Assembly (NCBI RefSeq): GCF_030503675.1 | Contig: NZ_CP129964.1 | Location: forward strand, 3,100,001 to 3,164,000 | From: Lutimonas zeaxanthinifaciens | Lineage (GTDB): Bacteria; Bacteroidota; Bacteroidia; Flavobacteriales; Flavobacteriaceae | Direction: 5' to 3' | Length of the DNA stretch: 64,000 nt | Shown here: positions 25,820 through 34,416 of the stretch, piece by piece | Layout of the letters: every line of letters starts with the position of its first letter | How positions within the stretch are numbered: the first letter of the stretch is position 1 | Made by a program: the position numbers and the translations under genes | The notes under the pieces: generated by a model | The model's input: only the letters and a program-made list of their open reading frames with translations | What the model was told of the DNA's origin: nothing | Database searches by the model: none

Positions 25820-28081
25820 CTATCCCATCAAGGTAGATCTATCCGCATTAAACGGTTGATGATAATACCTTTTTCCCGTTGCTTTATATAAGGCATTGGC
25901 CAACGCCCCAAATACAGGAGGAAACGGAGGTTCTCCCAGTCCCGTTGGGTCGATTTCACTTTCAACAAAATAAACCTCTATCTGTTTAGGTGCCTCACTG
26001 CAACGAATGATTCTGTAGTTATCAAAATTAGTCTGCTCCGGTTTTCCATCCTTGAAGGAGATAACCCCGTACATGGCATTACCTATACCATCTACAATAC
26101 CTCCTTCAGCCATATTGGTAGCTGCATCAGGATTTACAACGATACCACAATCAACTGCACAGACCACTTTTTCTACTCTGGGTGAACCATTATCCATTAC
26201 TACATCCACAACATGAGCCGCATAGCTGTTATGACAGAAATAGGCAGAAACTCCTCTATATACATCACTCTCATTTTGGTTCCAATTCGATTTTTCTCTT
26301 ACCAATTTCAATACCCCTGCCAAACGATCCGGGTCATAATCATTTTCTTCTCCAACAGGATTTTCTTTTGCCCGCTGAAGCAACTCCAGGCGAAAATCAA
26401 TGGGGTCCTTTCCTAAAGCTTCCGAGACTTCATCTAAAAAGGACTGTTCCACCCCAGCCATAAAATTAGAACGCGGGGCCCTAAATGCTCCAATAGTGAT
26501 ATTAGAGTTTATTTCCCATTCTTCTGCCAAATAATTATCAATGGCCCCGGCAGGAAAACGATTAGCATACAAAGGAGATTCGGGAACACCCCCTGCCTTT
26601 ACATGAAAACCGATCAGGTTATTCTTATTGTCAAGTGCAGCTCGATAAGTGGCATGATAAGAGGGTCGGTAAATTCCAAAGGTCATATCATCCTCGCGAC
26701 TGTATATCAATTTTACGGGATAACCTGACTGTTTTGAGATTAACGCAGCTTCAATGGCATAATGTCCATAGGCCCTTCTGCCAAATCCGCCACCCATACG
26801 TGTCAGTTCAATCTCTATTTTTTCAACGGGTAATCCTAATCGAGCCGCCACAGAGCCTTCTGTGAGTCCGGGTGCCTGAAGTGGTCCTGCTAATTTGGCT
26901 CCATCCTCTGTTACGTGGGCAAAAAAGTTCATGGGCTCCATACAATTATGTGCCAGAAAAGGACAACTATAGGATCTCTCAATAACTGTTTCTGCATTTT
27001 TAAACACAGCTTCAGGATCACCATCTTGTCGTACCTTTTTAGCTGGTACAGCTGCCATTTCCTTCATCTTCTCATAGTGCGCATTTGTACTTTCCATGCC
27101 ACTGGGTACATTCATCTCTATCTTTGTTCCAAATCTGTCTATATTGAAGCTGTAATCTGCAATAGGCTCCCAATCTGCTATTAACCGCTTTTTGGCGTTC
27201 ATGACCTCCCAGGTTGATTTTCCCACGATAGCTATCAATTCTGTAAACGCATTTGTATCAAAGTAACCTCTCGTAAAATCTTCCTCCAAGGTTTTTATTT
27301 TAAACACATCCACAATTCCTGGCATCTTAAGAATATTCGAACCATCAAAAGACTTTAGTTTCAATCCAAATGCCGGAGGATGAACCACCATGGCAATCAT
27401 TGCATCCTCAAACTGATAATCTACACCAAATAATGGTTGTCCGGTAATAATCTTGTGATTCTCAACATTTTTTTTAGATTTCCCAATGATGGTAAAATCC
27501 TGAATCTCTTTTAATGGAACTTCTTTTGGAACTTCCAACTCTGCAGCCAAAGAAGCCATTTCACCATAACCTGCTGATTTCCCAGAAGCCCTGTGGCTAA
27601 TGATTCCTTTTGAAACGGTTAGTTCCGTAATTGGTACTTGCCAGGAATTAGAAGCAGCTTCTTTCAACATTTGTTTTGCAGTAGCTCCAGCCATACGCAG
27701 CCCCTGCCAACGACGACGAATACCCTGGCTTCCACCCGTAAATTGCCAACCGAAATCTTCCGCATTTAAGTTGGCCTGTTCTACAATGACATCTTCCCAG
27801 TCAATATCAAGTTCGTCAGCAACGATCATTGGCATTGAAGTAATTACCCCCTGTCCAAATTCCGGATTGGGAGAAAATATGGTAACGAGACCGTTATCTC
27901 CAATTTTGAGATAGGCATTGATATCGAACCACTCCTTAGGCATTTCCCTAACATCCATAATCTCGGCATCCCTGGGTTTACAAGAATTTAGAATACTAAA
28001 TCCAAGGACAAGTCCGCCGCTGGCAAGACTCGAATTTCTGATAAATGCACGCCTTCCTATTTTTGTTCTGATATGTTTCAT
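25820..28081 (-). CDS. Molybdopterin-binding catalytic subunit, xanthine dehydrogenase family (IorB-like), copy 1
   Basis: A 753-residue protein very similar to its neighbour along the whole chain. It has the twin-arginine signal (IGRRAFIRN), a possible lipobox (LNSCKPRD), MGGGFGRRAYGHY, NCMEPMNFFA, FRAPRSNFM and GLGEPPFPPVFGA with the catalytic Glu. It lies 13 bp after the [2Fe-2S] subunit gene, so the two form the standard small-large pair, exported together if the iron-sulfur subunit rides on this Tat signal. This copy keeps the usual Phe in the GGGFG motif, so it is the more canonical enzyme. The electron acceptor and maturation (XdhC-like) genes are not in the window. Confidence 0.88.
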   Translation of the reverse strand: MKHIRTKIGRRAFIRNSSLASGGLVLGFSILNSCKPRDAEIMDVREMPKEWFDINAYLKIGDNGLVTIFSPNPEFGQGVITSMPMIVADELDIDWEDVIVEQANLNAEDFGWQFTGGSQGIRRRWQGLRMAGATAKQMLKEAASNSWQVPITELTVSKGIISHRASGKSAGYGEMASLAAELEVPKEVPLKEIQDFTIIGKSKKNVENHKIITGQPLFGVDYQFEDAMIAMVVHPPAFGLKLKSFDGSNILKMPGIVDVFKIKTLEEDFTRGYFDTNAFTELIAIVGKSTWEVMNAKKRLIADWEPIADYSFNIDRFGTKIEMNVPSGMESTNAHYEKMKEMAAVPAKKVRQDGDPEAVFKNAETVIERSYSCPFLAHNCMEPMNFFAHVTEDGAKLAGPLQAPGLTEGSVAARLGLPVEKIEIELTRMGGGFGRRAYGHYAIEAALISKQSGYPVKLIYSREDDMTFGIYRPSYHATYRAALDNKNNLIGFHVKAGGVPESPLYANRFPAGAIDNYLAEEWEINSNITIGAFRAPRSNFMAGVEQSFLDEVSEALGKDPIDFRLELLQRAKENPVGEENDYDPDRLAGVLKLVREKSNWNQNESDVYRGVSAYFCHNSYAAHVVDVVMDNGSPRVEKVVCAVDCGIVVNPDAATNMAEGGIVDGIGNAMYGVISFKDGKPEQTNFDNYRIIRCSEAPKQIEVYFVESEIDPTGLGEPPFPPVFGALANALYKATGKRYYHQPFNADRSTLMG

Positions 28082-28094
28082 CTTGTTTTACTGA

Positions 28095-28553
28095 TCATTG
28101 ATTAGCAGCCGCCATTTTTACAGCCTTCTTTATTCGTGTATAGGTTCCACACCTGCATATATTACCATTCATAGCCATTTCAATTTCAAAATCCGAGGGG
28201 TCTGGATTCTTTTCCAACAGTGCCGCCGCTGTCATGATTTGACCCGTCTGGCAATAACCACACTGCGGTACATCAACCTCCAACCATGCTTTTTGAACCG
28301 GATGATCACCTTTTTCAGAGAGCCCCTCAATTGTTGTGATTTTGGAATTTCCCAAGGTCGAAACTGCTATCATACATGCCCTTACAGCTACCCCGTCAAC
28401 GTGTACTGTACATGATCCGCACTGGGCGACTCCGCATCCGTATTTTGTTCCTACCAGTTTCAAATGATCACGGAGTACCCAAAGCAGTGGTGTATTTGGG
28501 TTTACATCCACTGTACGTGTTTCTCCATTAATGATTAAGTTAAAATTTGCCAT
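28095..28553 (-). CDS. [2Fe-2S] iron-sulfur subunit of molybdenum hydroxylase (IorA-like)
   Basis: A 152-residue protein with the two-cluster fold of the family. The plant-type ferredoxin cluster is held by [12 protein letters not shown] and the following VRAC. The helical-bundle cluster is held by QCGYCQTGQ and NICRCGTY. All eight cysteines are present. Electrons from the molybdopterin centre of the large subunit pass through these clusters. It has no export signal of its own, so it probably hitch-hikes on the Tat signal of a large subunit. One copy serves two adjacent large-subunit genes. Confidence 0.93.
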   Translation of the reverse strand: MANFNLIINGETRTVDVNPNTPLLWVLRDHLKLVGTKYGCGVAQCGSCTVHVDGVAVRACMIAVSTLGNSKITTIEGLSEKGDHPVQKAWLEVDVPQCGYCQTGQIMTAAALLEKNPDPSDFEIEMAMNGNICRCGTYTRIKKAVKMAAANQ

Positions 28554-28647
28554 GGTTCTTAATTCTTTATTTATTGTTAAAAATTGTTCACTAAAGTCCT
28601 CTAATCTTTATCAGCTTAATGATCATGTTATGTTAAAAATTAAGCCA

Positions 28648-29118
28648 TCAATGCTCAATTTTATGTGTATCCCTTACCTTGCTAAATGTAAGGTCCAGTA
28701 ATTTCCAATCGTTTCCTTCTTTTTTGTAGAATTCGGTTACAGTAAATTCATTGGACACATCATTTCCACGGACATGGGCAACAAGCGTAATACGATTCCA
28801 TAATACCGCGGTATCGTCGCCAAATAATTCTACGGCGACGTCATGAATATCAGCTTGCTTGTACCAAATACTTCCGGATTCAATGATTTCCAATTCTCTG
28901 TCCTTTTTCCAGGAACCACTCATGTGAACAAACTTAGATTTGTCATGAAAAAGAACGGCCAGTTTATCAACATTTTTCTCCGCCATCCATTCCCATTTGT
29001 TTTTAGAAAGCTCCATAATTTCCTTTTCTAGGCCAGTATCTTGTGAAATGGATTCTTGTATCCCACTGAAGAAGAAAAACACTATCAGAATACCTAGATT
29101 CAGTCTCAATATTTTCAT
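28648..29118 (-). CDS. Secreted NTF2/SnoaL-like (DUF4440-type) protein
   Basis: A 156-residue protein with a signal peptide (1-25, ending SISQ). The mature part has the cone-shaped NTF2-like pattern: helix (EIMELSKNKWEWMAEKNVD), LAVLFHDKSKFVHMSG, strand blocks, and the late strand EFYKKEGNDWKLLDLTFS. Members bind small molecules, and some act as isomerases, cyclases or hydratases. It is first in a likely four-gene operon with the [2Fe-2S] and two molybdenum subunits, 94 bp upstream of the [2Fe-2S] gene. It may bind or convert the same substrate; that is an inference. Confidence 0.7.
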   Translation of the reverse strand: MKILRLNLGILIVFFFFSGIQESISQDTGLEKEIMELSKNKWEWMAEKNVDKLAVLFHDKSKFVHMSGSWKKDRELEIIESGSIWYKQADIHDVAVELFGDDTAVLWNRITLVAHVRGNDVSNEFTVTEFYKKEGNDWKLLDLTFSKVRDTHKIEH

Positions 29119-29288
29119 TTTTTTATCTTATTTATTTAACTTCCCCAAGTTACGAAAATTTGCAAGGTGCTCATTTCAATGAACTTACCTTTTTTACTGT
29201 TTTACTTACCATAATTACAGATTTCACCCAAACGGTTAGATTTATTTTTCTCCAAAACCTTAACTTTATATCAAAAACAGATCGGGTT

Positions 29289-30200
29289 ATGCAAAATATT
29301 GTGAATATAGAAACGGTTAGTGATTACTTGGACATGCGGAAAATGGAAGTCCTTCATCCTCTTTTAGGTATTGTTGATTTTGATCAAGTACCACTGGAAG
29401 GAAAGACCGGAAACAGGCCTGATGCCATCCATTTTAAATGCTATGCCATATTTTTAAAGGATGCCAAAGGTTGCAAGCTGAAATATGGAGGTAAATCCTA
29501 TGATTATGATGAAGGGACCCTTGTTTTTGTAGGGCCGGGACAAACCATTGAATTAGGTAATTATGATGCGGATTTTATTCCCAAGGGTTACGCTGTATTG
29601 TTTCATCCGGATTTATTGTTAGGTACAGGATTGGGTAAAAAAATACACAATTACAGTTTTTTTTCTTACTCATCCAACGAGGCACTTCACCTCTCAGCCA
29701 AAGAACGAAAAGTGATCTTAAGCCTTATCGATAAAATACAGTTTGAACTTGATCAGAGCCTGGATAAATACAGTAAAAAATTAATGGTATCAAACCTTGA
29801 ACTTTTTCTGGATTATTGTACACGTTTTTATGATCGTCAATTTTTAACAAGAGAGAATGTCCACAAAGGAGCACTGGAGAAATTTGACATATTGTTAAGC
29901 GATTATTTTCTTTCGAACAAAGCTCAAAAAGAAGGCTTACCATCTGTGGGTTATTTTGCCAATCAGTTACATCTCTCTCCCAATTATTTTGGAGATCTCA
30001 TAAAAAAAGAAACAGGGAAAAGTGCCTTAGATTATATACAATCAAAAATTATCGATATGGCCAAAGAGAAAATCTTTGACCCTGATAAATCCATAAGTGA
30101 AATTGCGTATGAACTGGGTTTTAAATATCCACAACATTTTTCCAGACTGTTCAAAAATAAAGTTGGTCACTCTCCTAACCAATACCGAAATTTGAATTAA
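29289..30200 (+). CDS. AraC-family transcriptional regulator
   Basis: A 303-residue protein starting at the ATG at 29289 (MQNIVNIETVSDYLDMR), which fits the usual beginning of this Bacteroidetes subgroup. An in-frame upstream extension to 29160 would be atypical. The N-terminal half is a cupin-like effector domain (KCYAIFLKDAKGCKLKYG, VFVGPGQTIELG). The C-terminal 100 residues form the double helix-turn-helix (FANQLHLSPNYFGDLIKKE, ISEIAYELGFKYPQHFSRLF). It is divergent from the NTF2-like and molybdenum hydroxylase operon with 170 bp between the starts, so it very likely regulates that operon. Confidence 0.85.
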   Translation: MQNIVNIETVSDYLDMRKMEVLHPLLGIVDFDQVPLEGKTGNRPDAIHFKCYAIFLKDAKGCKLKYGGKSYDYDEGTLVFVGPGQTIELGNYDADFIPKGYAVLFHPDLLLGTGLGKKIHNYSFFSYSSNEALHLSAKERKVILSLIDKIQFELDQSLDKYSKKLMVSNLELFLDYCTRFYDRQFLTRENVHKGALEKFDILLSDYFLSNKAQKEGLPSVGYFANQLHLSPNYFGDLIKKETGKSALDYIQSKIIDMAKEKIFDPDKSISEIAYELGFKYPQHFSRLFKNKVGHSPNQYRNLN

Positions 30201-30212
30201 TAAGCGGAAAGT

Positions 30213-33200
30213 TTACTCTTCAATCCATCCCATTATCGTGTTGGCAACGAACCTCGGCTCAGGAGGTAAAGCGTAAATATCCTTTTCATAATTTTTGTTA
30301 TAAGGTGAAATATTCATAACCTCTCCGTCGACGACCAATGTACTGCTGCCGCCAGGATCAAATCCCATGGCTTTATCCATTCCGTATTTTAAAAGAATAT
30401 CAGCCATATCAAAGTGAGTCGCCCCTACAGATTCTCTTATTCTGCCATTTACCATAAGAACCATGAGTTTTCCTTCTCGGGTGATACCCACTGCTATTTT
30501 GGGCCCTCGCATATCTGTGAAATCCAATCTCGCAGCCTGTGTCCTGATTGAATTCGAAGTTTTCCAGCCTTCGTCTTCCATATCCAATACTTGGCTTCCG
30601 CCATCAATTAGCATAGGTCCTGCTTCTATGGCATACAAAATTTCGCTCCACCGAAAAGGATGGTTTTCGGGCTCCATTAGATCCATGTGTAATGCTTTCC
30701 CTTCTTCAAAAAAATCCTCAGAAAAAAGTTTGGAAGGAACAGAAAGGGTCATTCCAACCGGTATCACTTGAACATCTTCGTTTTCTTTAGTCTTTATAAC
30801 CTCCTTTACAATATTGCCGGCTACTCTGATTATTACATTGCCTCTTCCTCGAATCTTTTCCTCAGGATATGACAAATCATAGTAGGAGGGTTCTGCTGTA
30901 GCGTGTTTATTATAGTTTGCTGAAGGAAACACAAGTTCATCGTCCTGACCAATTAACTTAAATCCAGCTTTACTGTTCACCTTTCGAATATCTACTTCGC
31001 CATTTTTATAAATGATAAAAGCCGGCTTATTAAAAAGTGGAGGGCAGAACACCTTATTGTCCATAACAAGAAGGCCCAAGGGAGAACCGATATAAGTTTC
31101 GGGCAAGCCCAGTTTACCCACCAGTTCAGGATTTAAAATATAACCTCCGTTCCAGGCTAATTCTATTTTATGCGGATTATTGTTTTTCTTTTTGTATTCC
31201 CTGACCAGTGCCGGGACATTTTTTGGTTTTTTTTCGGCTATATGAGCCGCAAACTTCCAGTTGTACTCTTTTGTGTCAACTTCGGCAAGAACCCCGCTCC
31301 ATGGCAATCCATCTTTATATACGCCACCTGCGTATGAGGATCTTACCCTTTCGGTCTTGTGGCCTTCTTCTAACCCTTGCTTTAACTGAAACAAAAGCTG
31401 AGCCAAGGGAGTTCCGTTTTCAATCGCATCACTCGTGATTCTCTTCATGAGATCCTTTTCGCCTATCTTGTCTTTTAGTTCCTTGAAGAGGTCGCTCTTC
31501 AGCAGGGTTTCAAAATCTTTGGCCGTTTGAACAGGAGTGGGATAAGCCAGGGTTGTTCGGACCCCCGCTGGCACAAACTGAATAAAGCCACTGTTTTTCG
31601 GTATACCCATGATTTTAGCAGTCATTTCATGTATCACCTTACCAATATGAAAATGATCAATTTCTATGATGTCGGTCATCATGGCAGCGTGCTCACCATT
31701 GGTTATTATAAATCCACCTGATTCTTTGATCTGACGCAAAATCCTTATTGCATTTGCTCCCATCTGAGGAAAATGTACCCCTTCAGACCATTGCTTGGTC
31801 TCAACAATCTGAACCACACCAGTTTTGTACAATAAGCCTAATTCAGGCTCAGTGCCACTCTCTAAGTACTCTCTTATATTCGCACTTGAAAACCACTTGG
31901 TAATTCTGGGTTCATGTATGAAAATATAGACCTTCTCCAGATTCTTGCTTCTCTCCTCCAGAAGGTCCGAAGTCAGTTCCTCCTGAATACTAAGTTTAAG
32001 TTGCGCTCTAATGGGTTGCAAGACGAAATACTCTAACTCGTGTTTGATATAGCGACCGGGAAAATAGCCTTTAGGCACATTATTCTTCAGTTTGCTCGTC
32101 AGCATCTTTCTGTCGTCGATTCCTAAGAAATCACTATTGGTCAGTTGAAACAAAGCCAACTCCCAATCCGCAAAAAACTGAGGTGCCAAAGTGAGGTCGC
32201 TAAGATTTTTTGGCTTAAAGACATCATGGTAAATCATATTGACCAAACCGGTTATTTCCTGAAAGGTAAAAGCCTGATAAGCAAATGATTTTTTATTTCT
32301 ATGTCGATAAGAAAGTGCATGATCATGCCTAATGGATAACTCACCATCAACGTATTTAAAAATATCATCAATGGCATTATAGAAATTATGGATTAGGTCT
32401 AAATCAGTATGAACAAGGTCAGGAATGTCATTCTCCATCATTCTGGCATATGTCATCACCATTCCTTTTGTAAGCTGTTCTTCAACCCTGAAAAAACTGG
32501 GATCAATCAAGGATTTTAAATATAGCATAAATGACAAACGTCCGTATCCCGGTAAATAATGCCTGGTTGATTTATTTAGGATCGCATCCAGATCATCGTT
32601 TGAGAAATTCACGAGCTCCCTGTAAGCTTTGATCAAATGAACGATCCGGGGATCTACCTCCTCCGAAATGGAGTCCAATTGTAAATGAAGCCTTTTTAAT
32701 ATATATACGATATTATTTTCCAGGGACTCAAGGCTAAATCGCTTGTTGATGACATTTCTGTTATGCGTTACGTCAATCATCCTGTTCTGCGGATAAAAGA
32801 CATGGTCGGATATTCTTTCCACCAGGCGCTTTGGAATTTTAGAACCTTTAAACTCGAGTACGTTCAAACGCATTGACTCATCCAAATGACGGCCTATGAC
32901 CTCGTCATATACCTCTCGAGGCTCGTATTGCCGGCAAAAAATAGGTGTACCACAAGCCGCGGCTTCTATGATAGGCAGTCCCCTTCCCTCAGTTTGACTC
33001 GGTAACAGGATCAAGGAAGCTACATCGTATAGCTGCTCAATGTCCAGTGGCTTTTTATACTTTTTTTTGAATTCGTTTTTATCAAACTCACTGAACAAAA
33101 ACCCAAGCAGCACCTTAGATCTGAATTCTTTGGGAAGGTCTTTAAGAAAGTTTTTAAAATCCTTTTTTAGATCCTGATAATAATCCTGCTGGCCATGAGG

Positions 33201-34406
33201 AATGGGCCCCGAAACAATCAATGAAAGCGTTAATTGCGGGTTTGTGATAAACTTCTCACAGAATGAATCATAAGAAAAGAGGCGCTTAATAAGCTTGAAA
33301 TTCAATTCTATGGACTTACGGCTGATAACACGAGTAGGTTGAAGAAAGACTATATTATTGTTGACAAAATCAAATTCCTTTATGGTTTTATAACCGAGCA
33401 AAATCGGTTTTAAGGAGCGTTCACTCTTGGTATGCCTTGCGGCAGTATGTACTGTAATCGTATCTTTTTTATTAGCAAAAATACTGGACACCTGCATAAA
33501 GGCCTTAATGATGTCACGTTTGCTCATCCGGTGCATTTTGGTATCAACTGCAGTTCCTATCAATGCGACGTTTCCCGGATTATGGCCATTGATATCAATC
33601 AGGTGATTCTGCTGAATTTTATTGATATTCACGTTCATCCAGGAACGACTTTCCCAGGGGTAAATCATTTCTATAAGAGAGAAAAATTCGCCAACATGAG
33701 CATTGTGAAAAAAGAAATCTCTGGGCCCCCTTTTTAACCCCTTGCTTTTGATATCAACTTCCCGGTTGCCTCCTTCCCAGTAAAAATCATGATTGTTATT
33801 GATTACCGGAAGGCCAAGATATTCCGAAATCAGGACGGTCGCCAGTGCCAAAGAAACATTGCCCGGGTTGGAGCAGACATTGATCAGATAGAGCAATGAA
33901 ATATTGTTTTCTTCAATATAGCTACCCAAAGCTTCAACCAGGACCAATACTTCCTTCCAAAACTTTCCGATCAATTCATTGTACGCAACACTTCCCCGTT
34001 CCATCTTTATTTTAAAGAAGTCATCGTAAAGTGGCCAGGCGTCAAAAGCTTCCATTTGAGGTATAACTTTTTGAAAAGCATCTTTAGGTATCAACTCATC
34101 CGCCTCCTCCTTAATTTCTCCGGCAATATAATGTACAGGTATTTTTGGATAAATACTTTTAAAAGATTTGGCATACTTTTCAGTTTCAACCGTAATCCCG
34201 TCTATGGTAAAATAAAAGGTTATAAAAGCGATCCCTCCCTTCTTTAGGTAATCGTTAAAAGCTTGAGCATCACCTTCAAAAGATGATTTGAATTTTTTCT
34301 CTTTGAACCGGTCAAGAAAGAGTCCCAGATCAAACCATGTGTTTATTTTTTCCTGATGTAAATCATTTAATACTTTATTAATTTTTGCCTTTTCTTTTTC
34401 TATCAT
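30213..34406 (-). CDS. Glycosyltransferase-like / phosphodiester glycosidase (NAGPA) fusion protein
   Basis: A 1397-residue protein with no signal peptide. Residues 1-575 are GT4-like: a HDFYWEGG block at 206-213 and the nucleotide-sugar signature TEGRGLPIIEAAACGTPIF near 472-490. Residues 580-870 are helical, with no family recognised. Residues 1080-1395 match the phosphodiester glycosidase (NAGPA/DUF2233) family: LAWNGGYI (1083-1090), AIEAGPMLIDGG (1259-1270), KIAVGITREGKLMVLMVNGR and DPGGSSTLVVDG (1350-1361). NAGPA enzymes remove GlcNAc from phosphodiester-linked sugars. It lies 10 bp after a GT4 gene and shares the HDF[YH]WE motif with it. It may build and trim one phospho-sugar product; that is inference. 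Confidence 0.75.
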   Translation of the reverse strand: MIEKEKAKINKVLNDLHQEKINTWFDLGLFLDRFKEKKFKSSFEGDAQAFNDYLKKGGIAFITFYFTIDGITVETEKYAKSFKSIYPKIPVHYIAGEIKEEADELIPKDAFQKVIPQMEAFDAWPLYDDFFKIKMERGSVAYNELIGKFWKEVLVLVEALGSYIEENNISLLYLINVCSNPGNVSLALATVLISEYLGLPVINNNHDFYWEGGNREVDIKSKGLKRGPRDFFFHNAHVGEFFSLIEMIYPWESRSWMNVNINKIQQNHLIDINGHNPGNVALIGTAVDTKMHRMSKRDIIKAFMQVSSIFANKKDTITVHTAARHTKSERSLKPILLGYKTIKEFDFVNNNIVFLQPTRVISRKSIELNFKLIKRLFSYDSFCEKFITNPQLTLSLIVSGPIPHGQQDYYQDLKKDFKNFLKDLPKEFRSKVLLGFLFSEFDKNEFKKKYKKPLDIEQLYDVASLILLPSQTEGRGLPIIEAAACGTPIFCRQYEPREVYDEVIGRHLDESMRLNVLEFKGSKIPKRLVERISDHVFYPQNRMIDVTHNRNVINKRFSLESLENNIVYILKRLHLQLDSISEEVDPRIVHLIKAYRELVNFSNDDLDAILNKSTRHYLPGYGRLSFMLYLKSLIDPSFFRVEEQLTKGMVMTYARMMENDIPDLVHTDLDLIHNFYNAIDDIFKYVDGELSIRHDHALSYRHRNKKSFAYQAFTFQEITGLVNMIYHDVFKPKNLSDLTLAPQFFADWELALFQLTNSDFLGIDDRKMLTSKLKNNVPKGYFPGRYIKHELEYFVLQPIRAQLKLSIQEELTSDLLEERSKNLEKVYIFIHEPRITKWFSSANIREYLESGTEPELGLLYKTGVVQIVETKQWSEGVHFPQMGANAIRILRQIKESGGFIITNGEHAAMMTDIIEIDHFHIGKVIHEMTAKIMGIPKNSGFIQFVPAGVRTTLAYPTPVQTAKDFETLLKSDLFKELKDKIGEKDLMKRITSDAIENGTPLAQLLFQLKQGLEEGHKTERVRSSYAGGVYKDGLPWSGVLAEVDTKEYNWKFAAHIAEKKPKNVPALVREYKKKNNNPHKIELAWNGGYILNPELVGKLGLPETYIGSPLGLLVMDNKVFCPPLFNKPAFIIYKNGEVDIRKVNSKAGFKLIGQDDELVFPSANYNKHATAEPSYYDLSYPEEKIRGRGNVIIRVAGNIVKEVIKTKENEDVQVIPVGMTLSVPSKLFSEDFFEEGKALHMDLMEPENHPFRWSEILYAIEAGPMLIDGGSQVLDMEDEGWKTSNSIRTQAARLDFTDMRGPKIAVGITREGKLMVLMVNGRIRESVGATHFDMADILLKYGMDKAMGFDPGGSSTLVVDGEVMNISPYNKNYEKDIYALPPEPRFVANTIMGWIEE

Positions 34407-34416
34407 TCTTTACTTA

